Assembly: GCA_020029615.1 (NCBI GenBank)
Contig: JAIBJO010000010.1
Coordinates: 1 to 33,398 of the forward strand
Source: Actinomycetota bacterium
GTDB lineage: Bacteria; Actinomycetota; Thermoleophilia; Gaiellales; Gaiellaceae
Direction: 5' to 3'
DNA: 33,398 nucleotides
In this document: piece after piece, positions 21,768 to 32,737 of the stretch
Layout of the letters: every line of letters starts with the position of its first letter
Position numbering within the stretch: position 1 is the stretch's first letter
Translations under genes and position numbers: made by a program
The notes under the pieces: model-generated
Seen by the model: only the letters and a program-made list of their open reading frames with translations
Told to the model about the DNA's origin: nothing
The model's database searches: none

Positions 21768-22133
21768 GCCAGGGGAATGCGAAGGTGGGGACCTGTGCTC
21801 GTCACGGTCCTGAGTGGAGTTGCAGTGGTCGTTGGGAGTCCCGCATCCGGCCAACCGACCAGCCACGCTCCGTACCGCCTGAAGGTCGACGCGGTCGCGT
21901 ACTACCTGCCGGGCAGAACGGCGCTCGGCGTGCCTGTACGCAAGGGGGTCGTAGCCGTCGACCCGAAGCTGATCCCGCTCGGGACGAAGCTGCACATCCC
22001 GGGCTACGGGCCTGGTCTCGCCGCAGACGTCGGGACGGCCATCAAGGGCCGGATCATCGACCTGTGGTTTCCAAGCACCGCATTGGCTCGCAGCTGGGGC
22101 CGCCAAACGGTGACGATCACCGTCTACCGGTAG
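21765..22133 (+). CDS. secreted 3D-domain protein (Rpf/Sps-like double-psi barrel)
   Basis: A 122-residue exported protein. The signal sequence covers about residues 1-30. The mature part is a 3D domain: VAVDPKLIPLGTKLHIPGYGPGLAADVGTAIKGRIIDLWF (about 64-103) carries the three aspartates DP, AD and ID that name the family. 3D domains are double-psi barrels related to MltA and to resuscitation-promoting enzymes such as YocH and YuiC, which cut glycan strands or bind the wall. The lack of a LysM or G5 partner makes it a minimal form. GTG 21765 is likely, with ATG 21777 possible. It shares a divergent promoter region with the NlpC/P60 gene. Confidence 0.88.
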   Translation: MARGMRRWGPVLVTVLSGVAVVVGSPASGQPTSHAPYRLKVDAVAYYLPGRTALGVPVRKGVVAVDPKLIPLGTKLHIPGYGPGLAADVGTAIKGRIIDLWFPSTALARSWGRQTVTITVYR

Positions 22134-22173
22134 CGCCCGCCGTCGTCGGCTGCCTCCGGTACACAGTTCCCTC

Positions 22174-23380
22174 ATGAGATGTGTGCAGGTCGGCGTCGCC
22201 GGGCTCGTCGCCGCTGTCGCGCTGCTGGCGGGTATCGCAACCACACACGCGGCGACACCTGGTCTCGCCGTCTCGCTCGATCGAGCTCTCGAGACACCGG
22301 GCATCGCCCCGGGTCGAACCGCCGCGATCGCGCTGGACATCCGCACCGGCGAGACCGTGTACTCCTCGAACGCACGTCTGCCCCTCCTTCCCGCCTCGGC
22401 CGAAAAGCTGGCGGTCTCCTTCACGGCGCTGCGCGAACTCGGTCCGCGGTACCGCTTCCGCACGGAGCTCATGGGCTCCGGGACGCGCTCCGGCCGGGCC
22501 TGGTTGGGCAACCTGTGGCTCGTCGGGCTGGGCGATCCGACCCTGACACGTGCGGATCTCGATCGGTTGGCGCGTAGGTTCGCCGCAACCGGGATCAGGC
22601 GAGTCGAAGGCCGTGTCTTCGGGGATGACACGCACTTCGACGCGCGACGGGACGCGCTCGGGTGGAAGTCGTCGTACCTGGGCATCGAGTCGAGGCCGCT
22701 GTCCGCGCTGTCGGTCGCCGGCGTTCCGCTCATCGGCGCGAACGGCTCCGCGATCGCGGCCGCTCGTGCGCTCGTGACCTCCCTCGAGCAGCGTGGGGTC
22801 GACGTCACCGGTCGAGCGGGCGCCCGCCAGGCACCGGCCCACGCCCTGTCGATCGCGTTCGACCTGTCCGAGCCGCTGTCGTCGCTCCTGCACCGCGTCA
22901 ACGCCGACAGCGACAACTTCGTCGCCGAGCTGCTGTTGAAGGAGCTCGGCGCGACCATCGCCGCGCCCGGCTCGACGACGTCGGGAGCACGGGTCGTCCG
23001 GAGATCCTTGGTCGCGGCGGGTGTGCCGCTCGCAGGAGTCCGCATCGCTGACGGATCGGGGCTCTCGCGCTTCGACCGGTTCACCGCTCAGGCCCTCGCA
23101 GCCGTCCTTCGAGCGGGAGCGACGGATCCGACGACTCGAGGCTCCTTCTTCGAGTCGTTCGCGGTGGCGGGGATCTCGGGAACGCTGGAGAAGCGGCTCG
23201 ACACGCGCCCCACCCGCGGCCGCGTGATCGCGAAGACGGGAACGACGCTGCGCGCGTCCGCGTTGGCCGGCTTCGTACGTCGAAGGTACGTGTTCGCGAT
23301 CCTCCAGAACGGCTCGCCGGTCCCGTACTGGTCGGCGCGCGCCGCCCAGGACCGATTCGTGACGGTGCTAGCGCGTTCCT

Positions 23381-23382
<2 letters not shown>
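22174..23382 (+). CDS. dacB: D-alanyl-D-alanine carboxypeptidase/endopeptidase, PBP4 type (S13)
   Basis: A low-molecular-mass penicillin-binding protein that removes terminal D-Ala from, or cuts cross-links in, peptidoglycan. The 402-residue protein has a signal peptide (about 1-27) and the three serine-enzyme motifs of family S13: SxxK at Ser75-Lys78 (ASAEKL), SxN at Ser246-Asn248 (DSDNF) and KTG at 354-356. The SFTALRELGPRYRF and NADSDNFVAELLLK segments are typical of DacB. ATG 22174 lies 40 bases after the 3D gene and the two may be co-transcribed. The TAG stop overlaps the first bases of a long palindromic element shared with the convergent ligA gene. Confidence 0.94.
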
Positions 23383-26190
<2,808 letters not shown>

Positions 26191-26196
26191 GCGGCG

Positions 26197-26202
26197 ATCG
26201 TA
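26197..26202 (-). promoter_or_regulatory. -10 element of a leaderless HAD-ligA transcript
   Basis: TACGAT (complement of 26197-26202) ends six bases before ATG 26190, and no Shine-Dalgarno sequence is present. Confidence 0.5.
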
Positions 26203-26251
26203 GCCACGAGCCGCGGTCTGGCCCTACAGGGCGTTGGCGCGGACAGACGCG

Positions 26252-26977
26252 TCAGTAGTCGACGCGCTCGAGGTACAGGCCCCACGGCGGAGCACTAAGG
26301 CCCGCCTCTGTGCGAGGCCGACCTTCGAGAAGTGCCTCCATTCGCTCCGGGCCGTCGGCGCCGGCCTCGAGCATCGTCCCGACCAGCGTCCTCACCATGT
26401 GCCGGAGAAAGCTGTCGGCGGTGATGGTGAAATCCATTCGAACGCCTTCGCACTTCCAGCGCGCTGCACTGACATTCCTCCGGAGCACCTCGTGTTGCGT
26501 CTCCGTCGGCGTGAACGCACGGAAGTCGTGCTCTCCGACAACGACGGCCGCGACCGCCTGGAGCGCAGCGGTGTCCACGGGCCGCGGCCACCAGAGCACT
26601 CGTCGCGCCTCGAGCGCAGGTCGCGTGGCGCTGGCGACGACCTTGTAACGGTACGAGCGCGCCCGCGCAGAGAACCGCGCATGGAAGCCCTCCGACGCTT
26701 CCGAGGCCTTCAGCACCGAGACGTCGGCCGGGAGCGCTGCGTTCAGCGCCTCGGCTACCCGGTCGGCGGGAGGTCCGCCTTCGGCGTCGAGGCTCGCGAC
26801 CTGACCCGTTGCATGCACACCGGCATCGGTGCGACCCGCCACTGCGAGACCGTCCCAGCGCGGGAACACCGCATCCAGTGCATCGCGCACGACACCCTCG
26901 ATCGTCCGCAGACCGGGCTGGCGAGCCCAGCCGTGGAATCCGGTGCCGTCGTACTCGAGCGCCAGCTTGAGCGTCAC
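26252..26977 (-). CDS. truA: tRNA pseudouridine(38-40) synthase TruA
   Basis: Converts U38, U39 and U40 of many tRNA anticodon arms to pseudouridine. The 241-residue protein has the catalytic Asp51 in [14 protein letters not shown] and the N-terminal [21 protein letters not shown] and [17 protein letters not shown] in the second half are also TruA signatures. In many bacteria truA lies just downstream of the rpoA-rplQ cluster, as here, with the kelch and NfeD genes interposed. GTG 26977 lies inside a small palindrome (GTCACG-A-CGTGAC). The 106-base gap to the kelch gene shows nothing else. Confidence 0.95.
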   Translation of the reverse strand: MTLKLALEYDGTGFHGWARQPGLRTIEGVVRDALDAVFPRWDGLAVAGRTDAGVHATGQVASLDAEGGPPADRVAEALNAALPADVSVLKASEASEGFHARFSARARSYRYKVVASATRPALEARRVLWWPRPVDTAALQAVAAVVVGEHDFRAFTPTETQHEVLRRNVSAARWKCEGVRMDFTITADSFLRHMVRTLVGTMLEAGADGPERMEALLEGRPRTEAGLSAPPWGLYLERVDY

Positions 26978-27083
26978 GACGTGACATCATGGCGCGCGAA
27001 CCGCGACGACTCGATGCTGCTGCCTGAGTGGCGCCGCTGGCACGTCCGGAGACGAGAGCGGGCTGGACAGAGAGTGCTCCCGC

Positions 27084-28013
27084 CTACGGACCGAGGGCGA
27101 GCGCCTCGTTCGCCGAGCTGACCGTCAGACCCGGTTCCGGGCCGCCTCCGATGACGAAGAGGCGTCCGCCGAGCGCGGCAACGCCGGCGCCGTGGCGCGG
27201 GGTCGGCAGGTCCGGAAGCGGCACCCAGCGCCGCTCGGCGATCCGGTAGGCGAGCACGTCGGCGATCGTTCCACCCGGCTCCTCCCCGCCCGCGGACAGG
27301 ACGAGGCCGTCGTAAGCAGCTGCTCCCGTGCCGCCGCGTGCACTCGGAACGGGCGCCAGCCGTTGCCAGGACTTCTGCCCCGGCCGATAGGACTCGAAAT
27401 GCAGCAGGTTCGTGTCCAGTCCGGAGGTCCTGCCGCCGACGGCGTAGACGATCCCCTGATAGGCGGTCACGCCGAGATGCTCGCGCGCAGTCGGCCCGAC
27501 CACGACCGACCACTGCCGCGACTGTAGGTCGAACGAGAGCGCATTTCGCGCGAGACGACCGCCAGCTCCGACTCCGCCCGCGACGACGATCCGTCGTCGA
27601 GCGATCCCCACACCCGCAGCCGCACGTGGAAAGGGCATGCGAGGAAGGGCACGCCAACGCATTCGCTCGAGGACGAACGCCGTCCGCAGCGGCACGCCCT
27701 GAGCCGTGTAACCACCGAAGGCGTAGAGGCGCACTCCGTCCGCAGCCGCCATTGCGTGATGGACGCCGACCGGAAGATCGGGCAGACGGCGCCAGCGGTT
27801 GAGCTCGGGCGAGTACGCATCCACTCGTCGAGACGCGCCCCGGTCGAGGGTGAGGCCTCCGAGAACGACGACCTCACTCCCGAGCGCAGCTGCAGCGACC
27901 TCGGTGCGCGGGACAGGCATCGCCGCACGCATCTCCCAATCCATGACTGCCGCGCCGACGGTCGCGGCTGCGACGCACGGGACGAGGACGGCTCCGAGAG
28001 TCGCCCGTATCAC
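27084..28013 (-). CDS. kelch-repeat beta-propeller protein
   Basis: A 309-residue exported protein. A hydrophobic N-terminal stretch (about 4-24) predicts a signal peptide or anchor. About six kelch repeats of 45-50 residues follow, each with a Gly-Gly pair after a hydrophobic strand (VVVLGGLT, LYAFGGYT, IVVAGGVG, VYAVGGRT, VLSAGGEE, LFVIGGGP) and a later Trp in the RWRRLP/RWVPLP turns. It should fold as a six-bladed propeller, usually a protein- or glycan-binding platform; no catalytic galactose-oxidase residues are evident. GTG 28013 starts one base after the NfeD gene stop, so the two are translationally coupled and the products may act together at the membrane. Confidence 0.87.
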   Translation of the reverse strand: MIRATLGAVLVPCVAAATVGAAVMDWEMRAAMPVPRTEVAAAALGSEVVVLGGLTLDRGASRRVDAYSPELNRWRRLPDLPVGVHHAMAAADGVRLYAFGGYTAQGVPLRTAFVLERMRWRALPRMPFPRAAAGVGIARRRIVVAGGVGAGGRLARNALSFDLQSRQWSVVVGPTAREHLGVTAYQGIVYAVGGRTSGLDTNLLHFESYRPGQKSWQRLAPVPSARGGTGAAAYDGLVLSAGGEEPGGTIADVLAYRIAERRWVPLPDLPTPRHGAGVAALGGRLFVIGGGPEPGLTVSSANEALALGP

Positions 28014-28014
28014 G

Positions 28015-28335
28015 TCAGGCCGGATCCACTTCGAGCGTCAAGCCGTCTATTGCGCGGACCACGATCGTCGTTCCAGCGTCGCAGCCCCCGGCGCAGCGCG
28101 CTTTCCAGATCTCGCCGTTCACCTTCACCTGGCCCTCGGGCCACAGGGAGCCGACCGCGACACCGGTCTTCCCCACCAGCATCCCCACTCCCACGGAGGC
28201 CTTGCGCCTCTTCGACCACCAGAGGAAGAGGGTGGTCTCGGCGATGTCGAAGATCGCGCCGACGGCGATCGCCACGAGCCCCCACGGGGACGGGAGCACG
28301 AAGATGGCGAGCAATACGCCGATCAGGAAGAGCAC
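28015..28335 (-). CDS. NfeD-like membrane protein (short form)
   Basis: A 106-residue protein with two closely spaced membrane helices (about 2-14 and 18-40) and a cytoplasmic OB-fold NfeD domain. The domain has GKTGVAVGSLWPEGQVKVNGEIWKARC and a final DGLTLEV strand, the typical NfeD C-terminal signature. Short NfeD proteins usually partner stomatin/SPFH proteins in membrane microdomains; no stomatin gene is nearby. Two Cys residues (in KARCAGGC) replace the usual small loop residues. GTG 28335 follows TACGCT by six bases. The kelch gene follows after one base. Confidence 0.85.
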   Translation of the reverse strand: MLFLIGVLLAIFVLPSPWGLVAIAVGAIFDIAETTLFLWWSKRRKASVGVGMLVGKTGVAVGSLWPEGQVKVNGEIWKARCAGGCDAGTTIVVRAIDGLTLEVDPA

Positions 28336-28341
28336 GCCGCC

Positions 28342-28347
28342 AGCGTA
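28342..28347 (-). promoter_or_regulatory. -10 element of a leaderless nfeD-kelch transcript
   Basis: TACGCT (complement of 28342-28347) ends six bases before GTG 28335. Confidence 0.5.
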
Positions 28348-28365
28348 CTCCCGAAAGGATGTGCT

Positions 28366-28788
28366 CTAGGCCTCGCTGGAAGCCGATTCTTCGCGCTGCG
28401 CGCGTGCGGGTGCAAACGGTGTGACGGCTGGCTCGTAATCCACGAGCTCGAGGTAGACCATCTCGGCCGCATCGCCCTGGCGCTGGCCGAGTCGCACGAT
28501 GCGCGTGTAGCCACCGGGCCGCTCCGCGAAACGCGGCGCGACGTCGGCGAACAGCCTGTGCACGACGTCGTTGGAGCGAAGCGCGGCGAGCGCCTGCCTC
28601 CGTGCGTGGAGGTCGCCGCGCTTGCCCAACGTGATCATCTTCTCGGCGAACGGCTTGACGGCCTTCGCCTTGGCCTCCGTCGTGGAGATCCGGCCGTGCT
28701 CGATCAGGGCACCCGCAAGATTCGAGTAGAGCGCCTTGCGATGGGCGGTGTCCCGCCCGAGCTTCTTGCCGGATCGCTGGTGCCTCAC
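28366..28788 (-). CDS. rplQ: 50S ribosomal protein L17
   Basis: A large-subunit protein near the peptide exit tunnel. The 140-residue protein begins with the invariant [20 protein letters not shown] and contains [35 protein letters not shown], then [19 protein letters not shown] with the family ending VYLEL. The C-terminal 25-residue extension, ending in a Ser/Glu/Ala run, is longer than the E. coli protein (127 residues) and common in Actinobacteria. It starts one base after the rpoA stop region and is the last gene of the ribosomal cluster in this window. Confidence 0.97.
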   Translation of the reverse strand: MRHQRSGKKLGRDTAHRKALYSNLAGALIEHGRISTTEAKAKAVKPFAEKMITLGKRGDLHARRQALAALRSNDVVHRLFADVAPRFAERPGGYTRIVRLGQRQGDAAEMVYLELVDYEPAVTPFAPARAQREESASSEA

Positions 28789-28789
28789 G

Positions 28790-29761
28790 TCAGACGAGCT
28801 CCTCGCCCTTGAGTGTCAGCCCATGGGCCCCGAGCGCCGCGCGGACTTCCTCGATCGACTTGCGGCCGAAGTTCGGGATCGCAACGAGCTCGTTCTCCGA
28901 CTTCGAGGTGAGATCGCCGATCGTCTCGATACCGACACGCTTCAGGCAGTTGTAGGAGCGGACGCCGAGCTCGAGCTCTTCGATCGGGAAGTTCTCCATC
29001 CCGTGCATGACAGGCGCCTCGGCGGCCGCTTCGGCGGTCGTCTCGCCAAGCCCCTCGATGGCGTCGAGATCGGTGAAGATCATCAGCTGGCGGACGAGGA
29101 TCTCGGCCGCCTGAGCGATGGCGTCGCGAGGGTCAAGCGACCCGTCGGTCGTCACGTCGAGGACGAGCTTGTCGTAGTCCGTCCGCTGCCCCACGCGAGC
29201 GGCCTCGACCTCGTAGGCGACGCGCCGCACCGGGGAGAAGATCGAGTCGATGGGGATCACGCCGATCGTCGTCTCGGGCCCGCGGTTCAGCTCGGCGGGC
29301 ACGTATCCCCGGCCGCGACCGATGGTGAGCGTCATCTCGAGCTTCCCCTTGTCGGAGACGTGGGCGATCTCGAGCTCCGGATTGAGGATCTCGAGGTCGG
29401 CCGGCGCCTCGATGTCGGCAGCCGTCACGAGACCCGCGCCTTTCTTGGCGATGTAGACCTCGATCTCCGGCGATGCGCCGTGCAGGCGGACGATGAGGTT
29501 CTTGAGGTTGAGGATGATGTCCGTCACGTCCTCGCGAACGCCGTTCAGGGTCGTGAACTCGTGGGCGACGCCCTCGATCTTCACCGCGGTCACGGCCGCG
29601 CCCTCGAGCGAGGAGAGGAGCACGCGACGAAGCGAGTTCCCGAATGTGTGACCGAAGCCGCGGTCGAGCGGCTCGATCGCGAAGACGCCACGATGGTCGT
29701 CGGCGTCCTCGTGGACGATCCTCGGAGTCTGAAACTCCATCAGGCTGGTTCGTGTGGCCAA
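28790..29761 (-). CDS. rpoA: DNA-directed RNA polymerase subunit alpha
   Basis: The alpha dimer nucleates RNA polymerase assembly and contacts UP elements and activators. The 323-residue protein has the assembly domain ([17 protein letters not shown] at about 34-50) and the linked C-terminal domain with two HhH motifs ([22 protein letters not shown] and [14 protein letters not shown]). TTG 29761 is taken as the start because GAAAGGA precedes it by five bases; ATG 29740 has no ribosome site. It follows rpsD by 48 bases; that gap holds a palindromic repeat. Confidence 0.97.
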   Translation of the reverse strand: MATRTSLMEFQTPRIVHEDADDHRGVFAIEPLDRGFGHTFGNSLRRVLLSSLEGAAVTAVKIEGVAHEFTTLNGVREDVTDIILNLKNLIVRLHGASPEIEVYIAKKGAGLVTAADIEAPADLEILNPELEIAHVSDKGKLEMTLTIGRGRGYVPAELNRGPETTIGVIPIDSIFSPVRRVAYEVEAARVGQRTDYDKLVLDVTTDGSLDPRDAIAQAAEILVRQLMIFTDLDAIEGLGETTAEAAAEAPVMHGMENFPIEELELGVRSYNCLKRVGIETIGDLTSKSENELVAIPNFGRKSIEEVRAALGAHGLTLKGEELV

Positions 29762-29789
29762 GGTGATCCTTTCGTGTTCCGGTTCATCA

Positions 29790-29815
29790 GGGCGAGGCGA
29801 GCCTCGCCCCTACTT
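29790..29815. repeat. palindromic repeat copy A, on the rpsD stop codon
   Basis: Arms GGGCGAGGC (29790-29798) and GCCTCGCCC (29801-29809) around two bases, followed by CTACTT. The CTA is the complement of the rpsD TAG stop. Copy B at 33316-33341 is identical in 25 of 26 bases and sits the same way on the secY stop. Confidence 0.75.
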
Positions 29816-30430
29816 CGAATAGAGCTCGACGATCAGTGATTCCTGGACGGGGGCGTCGATCTCGTCCCGCTCCGGCCACTTGAGCACCGTGCCCGTGAGC
29901 CCGTCGTGGTCGGCCTGCAGCCAGGGAGCGACTGCTGCCGTGAGATCGGTGGCGTCCCGAACGAGCTGTTCCACCGGGCTCCCCGGCTTGAGCGAGACGA
30001 CGTCGTTCGGGCGGACGCCGTAGCTCGGGATGTTCACGCGGCGGCCGTTGACCTGAAAGTGCCCGTGCCGCACGAGCTGGCGCGCTTGTGCTCGCGAGCC
30101 CGCGAAGCCGAGTCGGTAGACGACGTTGTCGAGCCTCGTCTCGAGCATTCTCAGGAGGTTCTCGCCGGGAGCGCCGAGCCCGCGCGCCGCCCGCTCGTAG
30201 GTCGAGCGGAACTGCCGCTCGAGCAAGCCGTAGTAGCGGCGAGCCTTCTGCTTCTCGCGCAGCTGGAGCAGATACTGGCTCTGCTTGATGCGCCCGCGGC
30301 CGTGCTCGCCGGGCGGATAGCTCCGGCGCTCGACGGCGCACTTCTCGGTGAGGCAGCGCTCGCCCTTGAGGAACAGCTTCAGACCCTCGCGACGGCACAG
30401 GCGGCACTTCGGTCCCAGATCTCGCGCCAT
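29810..30430 (-). CDS. rpsD: 30S ribosomal protein S4
   Basis: A primary 16S rRNA-binding protein that nucleates 30S assembly and, in many bacteria, represses its own operon. The 206-residue protein carries a zinc-type N-terminus (Cys9, Cys12, Cys26, Cys31), unlike C-minus paralogues. The S4 RNA-binding domain is present ([38 protein letters not shown]), and the protein ends [13 protein letters not shown] 30430 is set by the invariant MARxxGPxC start; GGAGG lies about ten bases upstream, within the copied rpsK 3' end. The gene ends in the palindromic repeat copy A. Confidence 0.97.
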   Translation of the reverse strand: MARDLGPKCRLCRREGLKLFLKGERCLTEKCAVERRSYPPGEHGRGRIKQSQYLLQLREKQKARRYYGLLERQFRSTYERAARGLGAPGENLLRMLETRLDNVVYRLGFAGSRAQARQLVRHGHFQVNGRRVNIPSYGVRPNDVVSLKPGSPVEQLVRDATDLTAAVAPWLQADHDGLTGTVLKWPERDEIDAPVQESLIVELYSK

Positions 30431-30441
30431 GGCCCTAACCC

Positions 30442-30564
30442 CTCCGTCTCTTCCGTTGCCGCACTCCGTCCAGCCGCGAAAAGTGCTGCGCACTTTTCGC
30501 GGGGAAGAGCAGCGAGGACCAAAGATGCATCAGACTCTCCGTCTCTTCCGTTGCCGCACTCCGT
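30442..30564. repeat. 28-bp direct repeat of the rpsK 3' end flanking a 13-bp palindrome
   Basis: Bases 30442-30469 and 30537-30564 are identical over 28 bases; the second copy encodes the end of S11 (around GVRQRKRRR). Between them lies a perfect inverted repeat, CCGCGAAAAGTGC (30474-30486) and GCACTTTTCGCGG (30490-30502), with a 3-base loop. The intergenic copy also provides the GGAG of the rpsD ribosome site. Confidence 0.75.
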
Positions 30565-30934
30565 TGTGCGCCTGGGGGGTGACGTCCTTGACGCCGAGGA
30601 TCTCGAGCCCGGCCGCTTGCAGCGAGCGAATCGCCGTCTCCCTACCGGAGCCCGGGCCCTTCACGAACACCTCGACCTTCTGCAGCCCGTGCTCCATTCC
30701 CTTTCGCGCTGCGTTGTCCGCCGTAACCTGCGCCGCGAACGGGGTCGACTTGCGCGATCCCTTGAAGCCTGCGGAGCCGGCGGACTCCCACACGATGACG
30801 TTCCCGTCGCCGTCGGTCAGCGTGACGATCGTGTTGTTGAACGACGTCTTGATGTGCGCCTGCCCGATGGCGATGTTCTTCTTGACTCGGCGTCTCGTGC
30901 GACCCCGAGTCGCGGCCTTGCGAGGAGGCGCCAT
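30530..30934 (-). CDS. rpsK: 30S ribosomal protein S11
   Basis: Part of the 30S platform near the mRNA exit and the 3' end of 16S rRNA. The 134-residue protein shows the family pattern [19 protein letters not shown], the [26 protein letters not shown] core and the basic end of the [12 protein letters not shown] type. Length is normal. ATG 30934 has GAGG six bases upstream, inside a long palindrome that fills the whole gap to rpsM. In most genomes rpsM and rpsK are only tens of bases apart, so the 163-base gap is unusual. Confidence 0.97.
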   Translation of the reverse strand: MAPPRKAATRGRTRRRVKKNIAIGQAHIKTSFNNTIVTLTDGDGNVIVWESAGSAGFKGSRKSTPFAAQVTADNAARKGMEHGLQKVEVFVKGPGSGRETAIRSLQAAGLEILGVKDVTPQAHNGVRQRKRRRV

Positions 30935-31094
30935 CAGTCGCCTCGCGAGCAGATCGAGGCTGCACGCCGCGAAACGCGAGCAGCGTAAGGACGCAGGGAG
31001 CGCTCGTACCGGGAAGGTACGGGTGCGACCGACGACGCGACGATGCGAAGCGTTGCAGCGCGTGTGCAGCCCCGACGTGCGAGTGAGTCGACTG
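30935..31094. repeat. 160-bp long imperfect palindrome filling the rpsM-rpsK gap
   Basis: CAGTCG (30935-30940) and CGACTG (31089-31094) bound the element. The outer 31 bases of each arm match ungapped at 24 of 31 positions about 31014.5, including GAGGCTGCAC against GGGGCTGCAC. The middle closes in CGTACC-GGGAA-GGTACG (31005-31021). No gene is present in 30935-31097. The layout equals that of the element at 23381-23547, although the sequences are not obviously related. Confidence 0.65.
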
Positions 31095-31097
31095 ACA

Positions 31098-31475
31098 TCA
31101 TTTGGCTGCCTTCTTGCCGCGTCCGACGGTCTTCTTCGTGCCCTTGCGGCTGCGCGCGTTCGTCTTCGTCCGTTGTCCTCGGACGGGGAGGCCGCGACGA
31201 TGCCGGATTCCGCGGTAGCTGCCGATCTCCGTCAGCCGCTTGATCGCCTGCCCGCGGTCGCGTCGAAGGTCGCCCTCGACCTCCAGCTCGGAGTCGATGT
31301 AGTTGCGGAGCTTCGTGACCTCCTCGTCGGTGAGGTCACGCACCTTCTGGTCGGGATCGAGCTCGAGCGCGCGGATCGTCTTCTGCGCCGTCGATCGGCC
31401 GATGCCGTAGATGTAGGTCAGCCCGACCTCGAGCCGCTTCTGTGTCGGAAGGTTGACGCCGGCGATGCGTGCCAC
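31098..31475 (-). CDS. rpsM: 30S ribosomal protein S13
   Basis: Head protein of the 30S subunit that contacts the 50S and P-site tRNA. The 125-residue protein has [25 protein letters not shown] at the start, the helix-two-turn-helix [27 protein letters not shown] and a Lys-rich tail (GRGKKAAK) that reaches tRNA. GTG 31475, five bases after the rpmJ stop, matches the family N-terminus; upstream in-frame codons overlap rpmJ and are not homologous. Confidence 0.97.
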   Translation of the reverse strand: MARIAGVNLPTQKRLEVGLTYIYGIGRSTAQKTIRALELDPDQKVRDLTDEEVTKLRNYIDSELEVEGDLRRDRGQAIKRLTEIGSYRGIRHRRGLPVRGQRTKTNARSRKGTKKTVGRGKKAAK

Positions 31476-31480
31476 GTTGC

Positions 31481-31594
31481 TCAGCCCTGCCTTTGCTTGT
31501 GACGAGGATTCGTGCAGATCACGATCGTGCGGCCGTGCCGCTTGATCACGCGGCAGCGCTCGCACATTGGCTTGACGGATGGGCGTACTTTCAT
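31481..31594 (-). CDS. rpmJ: 50S ribosomal protein L36
   Basis: A 37-residue large-subunit protein: [20 protein letters not shown] then [17 protein letters not shown]. The zinc ligands Cys11, Cys14, Cys27 and His32 are all present, so this is the zinc-binding form. It lies between infA (eight bases) and rpsM (five bases), the normal actinobacterial order. Confidence 0.97.
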   Translation of the reverse strand: MKVRPSVKPMCERCRVIKRHGRTIVICTNPRHKQRQG

Positions 31595-31602
31595 CTGGCT
31601 CG

Positions 31603-31824
31603 TTACTTCATGCGGAAGGTGATTCGGCCGCGGGTGAGGTCATAGGGAGAGAGCTCAACCTTGACGCGGTCACCGGGGAGGATGCGGATGTAGTGCTTTC
31701 GCATCTTCCCGGAGATACGAGCCAGAACGCTGTGACCGTTGTCGAGCTGCACCCGGAACATCGTGCTGGGGAGCGCTTCGACGACCTCGCCTTCCACCTC
31801 GATCTTCTCTTCCTTGACTGCCAC
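31603..31824 (-). CDS. infA: translation initiation factor IF-1
   Basis: Binds the 30S A site during initiation. The 73-residue OB-fold protein matches IF-1 throughout ([58 protein letters not shown]). GTG 31824 gives the usual length; its first residues are [10 protein letters not shown]. No good ribosome site lies close to the start. The 139-base gap upstream (31825-31963) breaks contact with map and contains a strong palindrome, so a separate promoter is likely there. Confidence 0.97.
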   Translation of the reverse strand: MAVKEEKIEVEGEVVEALPSTMFRVQLDNGHSVLARISGKMRKHYIRILPGDRVKVELSPYDLTRGRITFRMK

Positions 31825-31867
31825 TTCGCGCGCGGATAGACCTTTCGGTAGACGGATTGATGACTGC

Positions 31868-31897
31868 GTCGGTGCCAGAATTCATTCTGGCTCCGAC
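31868..31897. repeat. 13-bp palindrome in the map-infA gap
   Basis: GTCGGTGCCAGAA (31868-31880) and TTCTGGCTCCGAC (31885-31897) form a 13-base stem with one mismatch and loop TTCA. The gap 31825-31963 otherwise holds a GC-rich imperfect hairpin near 31922-31939 and no gene. Possible terminator for map, or a REP-like unit. Confidence 0.55.
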
Positions 31898-31963
31898 ACC
31901 GTTACAAAGGGCGCGAACAACCGCCCGCGCCGCGGCGGGACATCGTAGCAGAGACGCTTGGGT

Positions 31964-32737
31964 TCAGACCTCCACGCCGCCCGGCACCCCGACCCGGGGA
32001 GTGAGGATGCGGGGGCCGTCGGCGGTAATCGCGACCGTGTGCTCGAAATGGGCGGACATCGAGCCGTCCTGAGTGCGGATCGTCCAGCCGTCGTCCATGA
32101 CGTTGACGTCGGGGGAGCCCATCGTGATCATCGGCTCGATCGCGATCGTCATTCCTTCAGAGAGTCGCGGTCCGCGGCCTGGAGCGCCGAAGTTCGGGAT
32201 GTGCGGGTCCTCGTGGTAGTGGCGTCCGACGCCGTGACCGACAAGGCTTCGAACGACGGAGAACCCAGCGCGCTCGACCACCGTCTGAACGGCGTGCGAG
32301 ACGTCACCGACGCGGTTCCCGACGACGGCCTCCGCGATACCGGCCTCGAGAGCGTTTTGAGCCGTGTCGAGCAGGCTCTTCGACTCGGGCTCGACCTCGC
32401 CTACACCGAACGTGTACGCGCTGTCCGCGATGTAGCCGTCCAGGGTCACGCCGACGTCGATCGTCACGAGATCGCCCTCACCCACGACGAAACCGTCGGG
32501 GATGCCGTGGACGACCACGTCGTTCGGGGAGATGCAGATCGCTTTGGGATACCCCTTGTATCCCTCGGACGTCGGAATCCCGCCGCGTTCGCGAATGAAC
32601 GTGCCAGCCGCGGCGTCAAGCTTCTCGGTCGTCACGCCCGGCGTGAGGAGGGTGCCGACGTACGCGATCGTGTCGGCGACCAGCGCGCCTGCTGCAGCCA
32701 TCTTCGCGATCTCGCGCGGGCTCTTGCGGATGATCAT
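31964..32737 (-). CDS. map: methionine aminopeptidase, type I
   Basis: Removes the initiator methionine from nascent proteins. The 257-residue enzyme has the five metal ligands of type I MetAP: Asp in TIDVGV, Asp in ADSAYTF, His in GHGVGRHYHEDP, Glu in AIEPMI and Glu in SAHFEHTVAI. The substrate His is in VVVHGIP. There is no N-terminal SH3-binding extension, as in the short type Ia form. ATG 32737 overlaps the adk stop by four bases (ATGA), so translation is coupled to adk. Confidence 0.97.
   Translation of the reverse strand: MIIRKSPREIAKMAAAGALVADTIAYVGTLLTPGVTTEKLDAAAGTFIRERGGIPTSEGYKGYPKAICISPNDVVVHGIPDGFVVGEGDLVTIDVGVTLDGYIADSAYTFGVGEVEPESKSLLDTAQNALEAGIAEAVVGNRVGDVSHAVQTVVERAGFSVVRSLVGHGVGRHYHEDPHIPNFGAPGRGPRLSEGMTIAIEPMITMGSPDVNVMDDGWTIRTQDGSMSAHFEHTVAITADGPRILTPRVGVPGGVEV

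Noticed and set aside
29740-29740. ATG 29740 as the rpoA start
   Set aside because: It lacks a ribosome site, while TTG 29761 has GAAAGGA at five bases and gives a family-like N-terminus.
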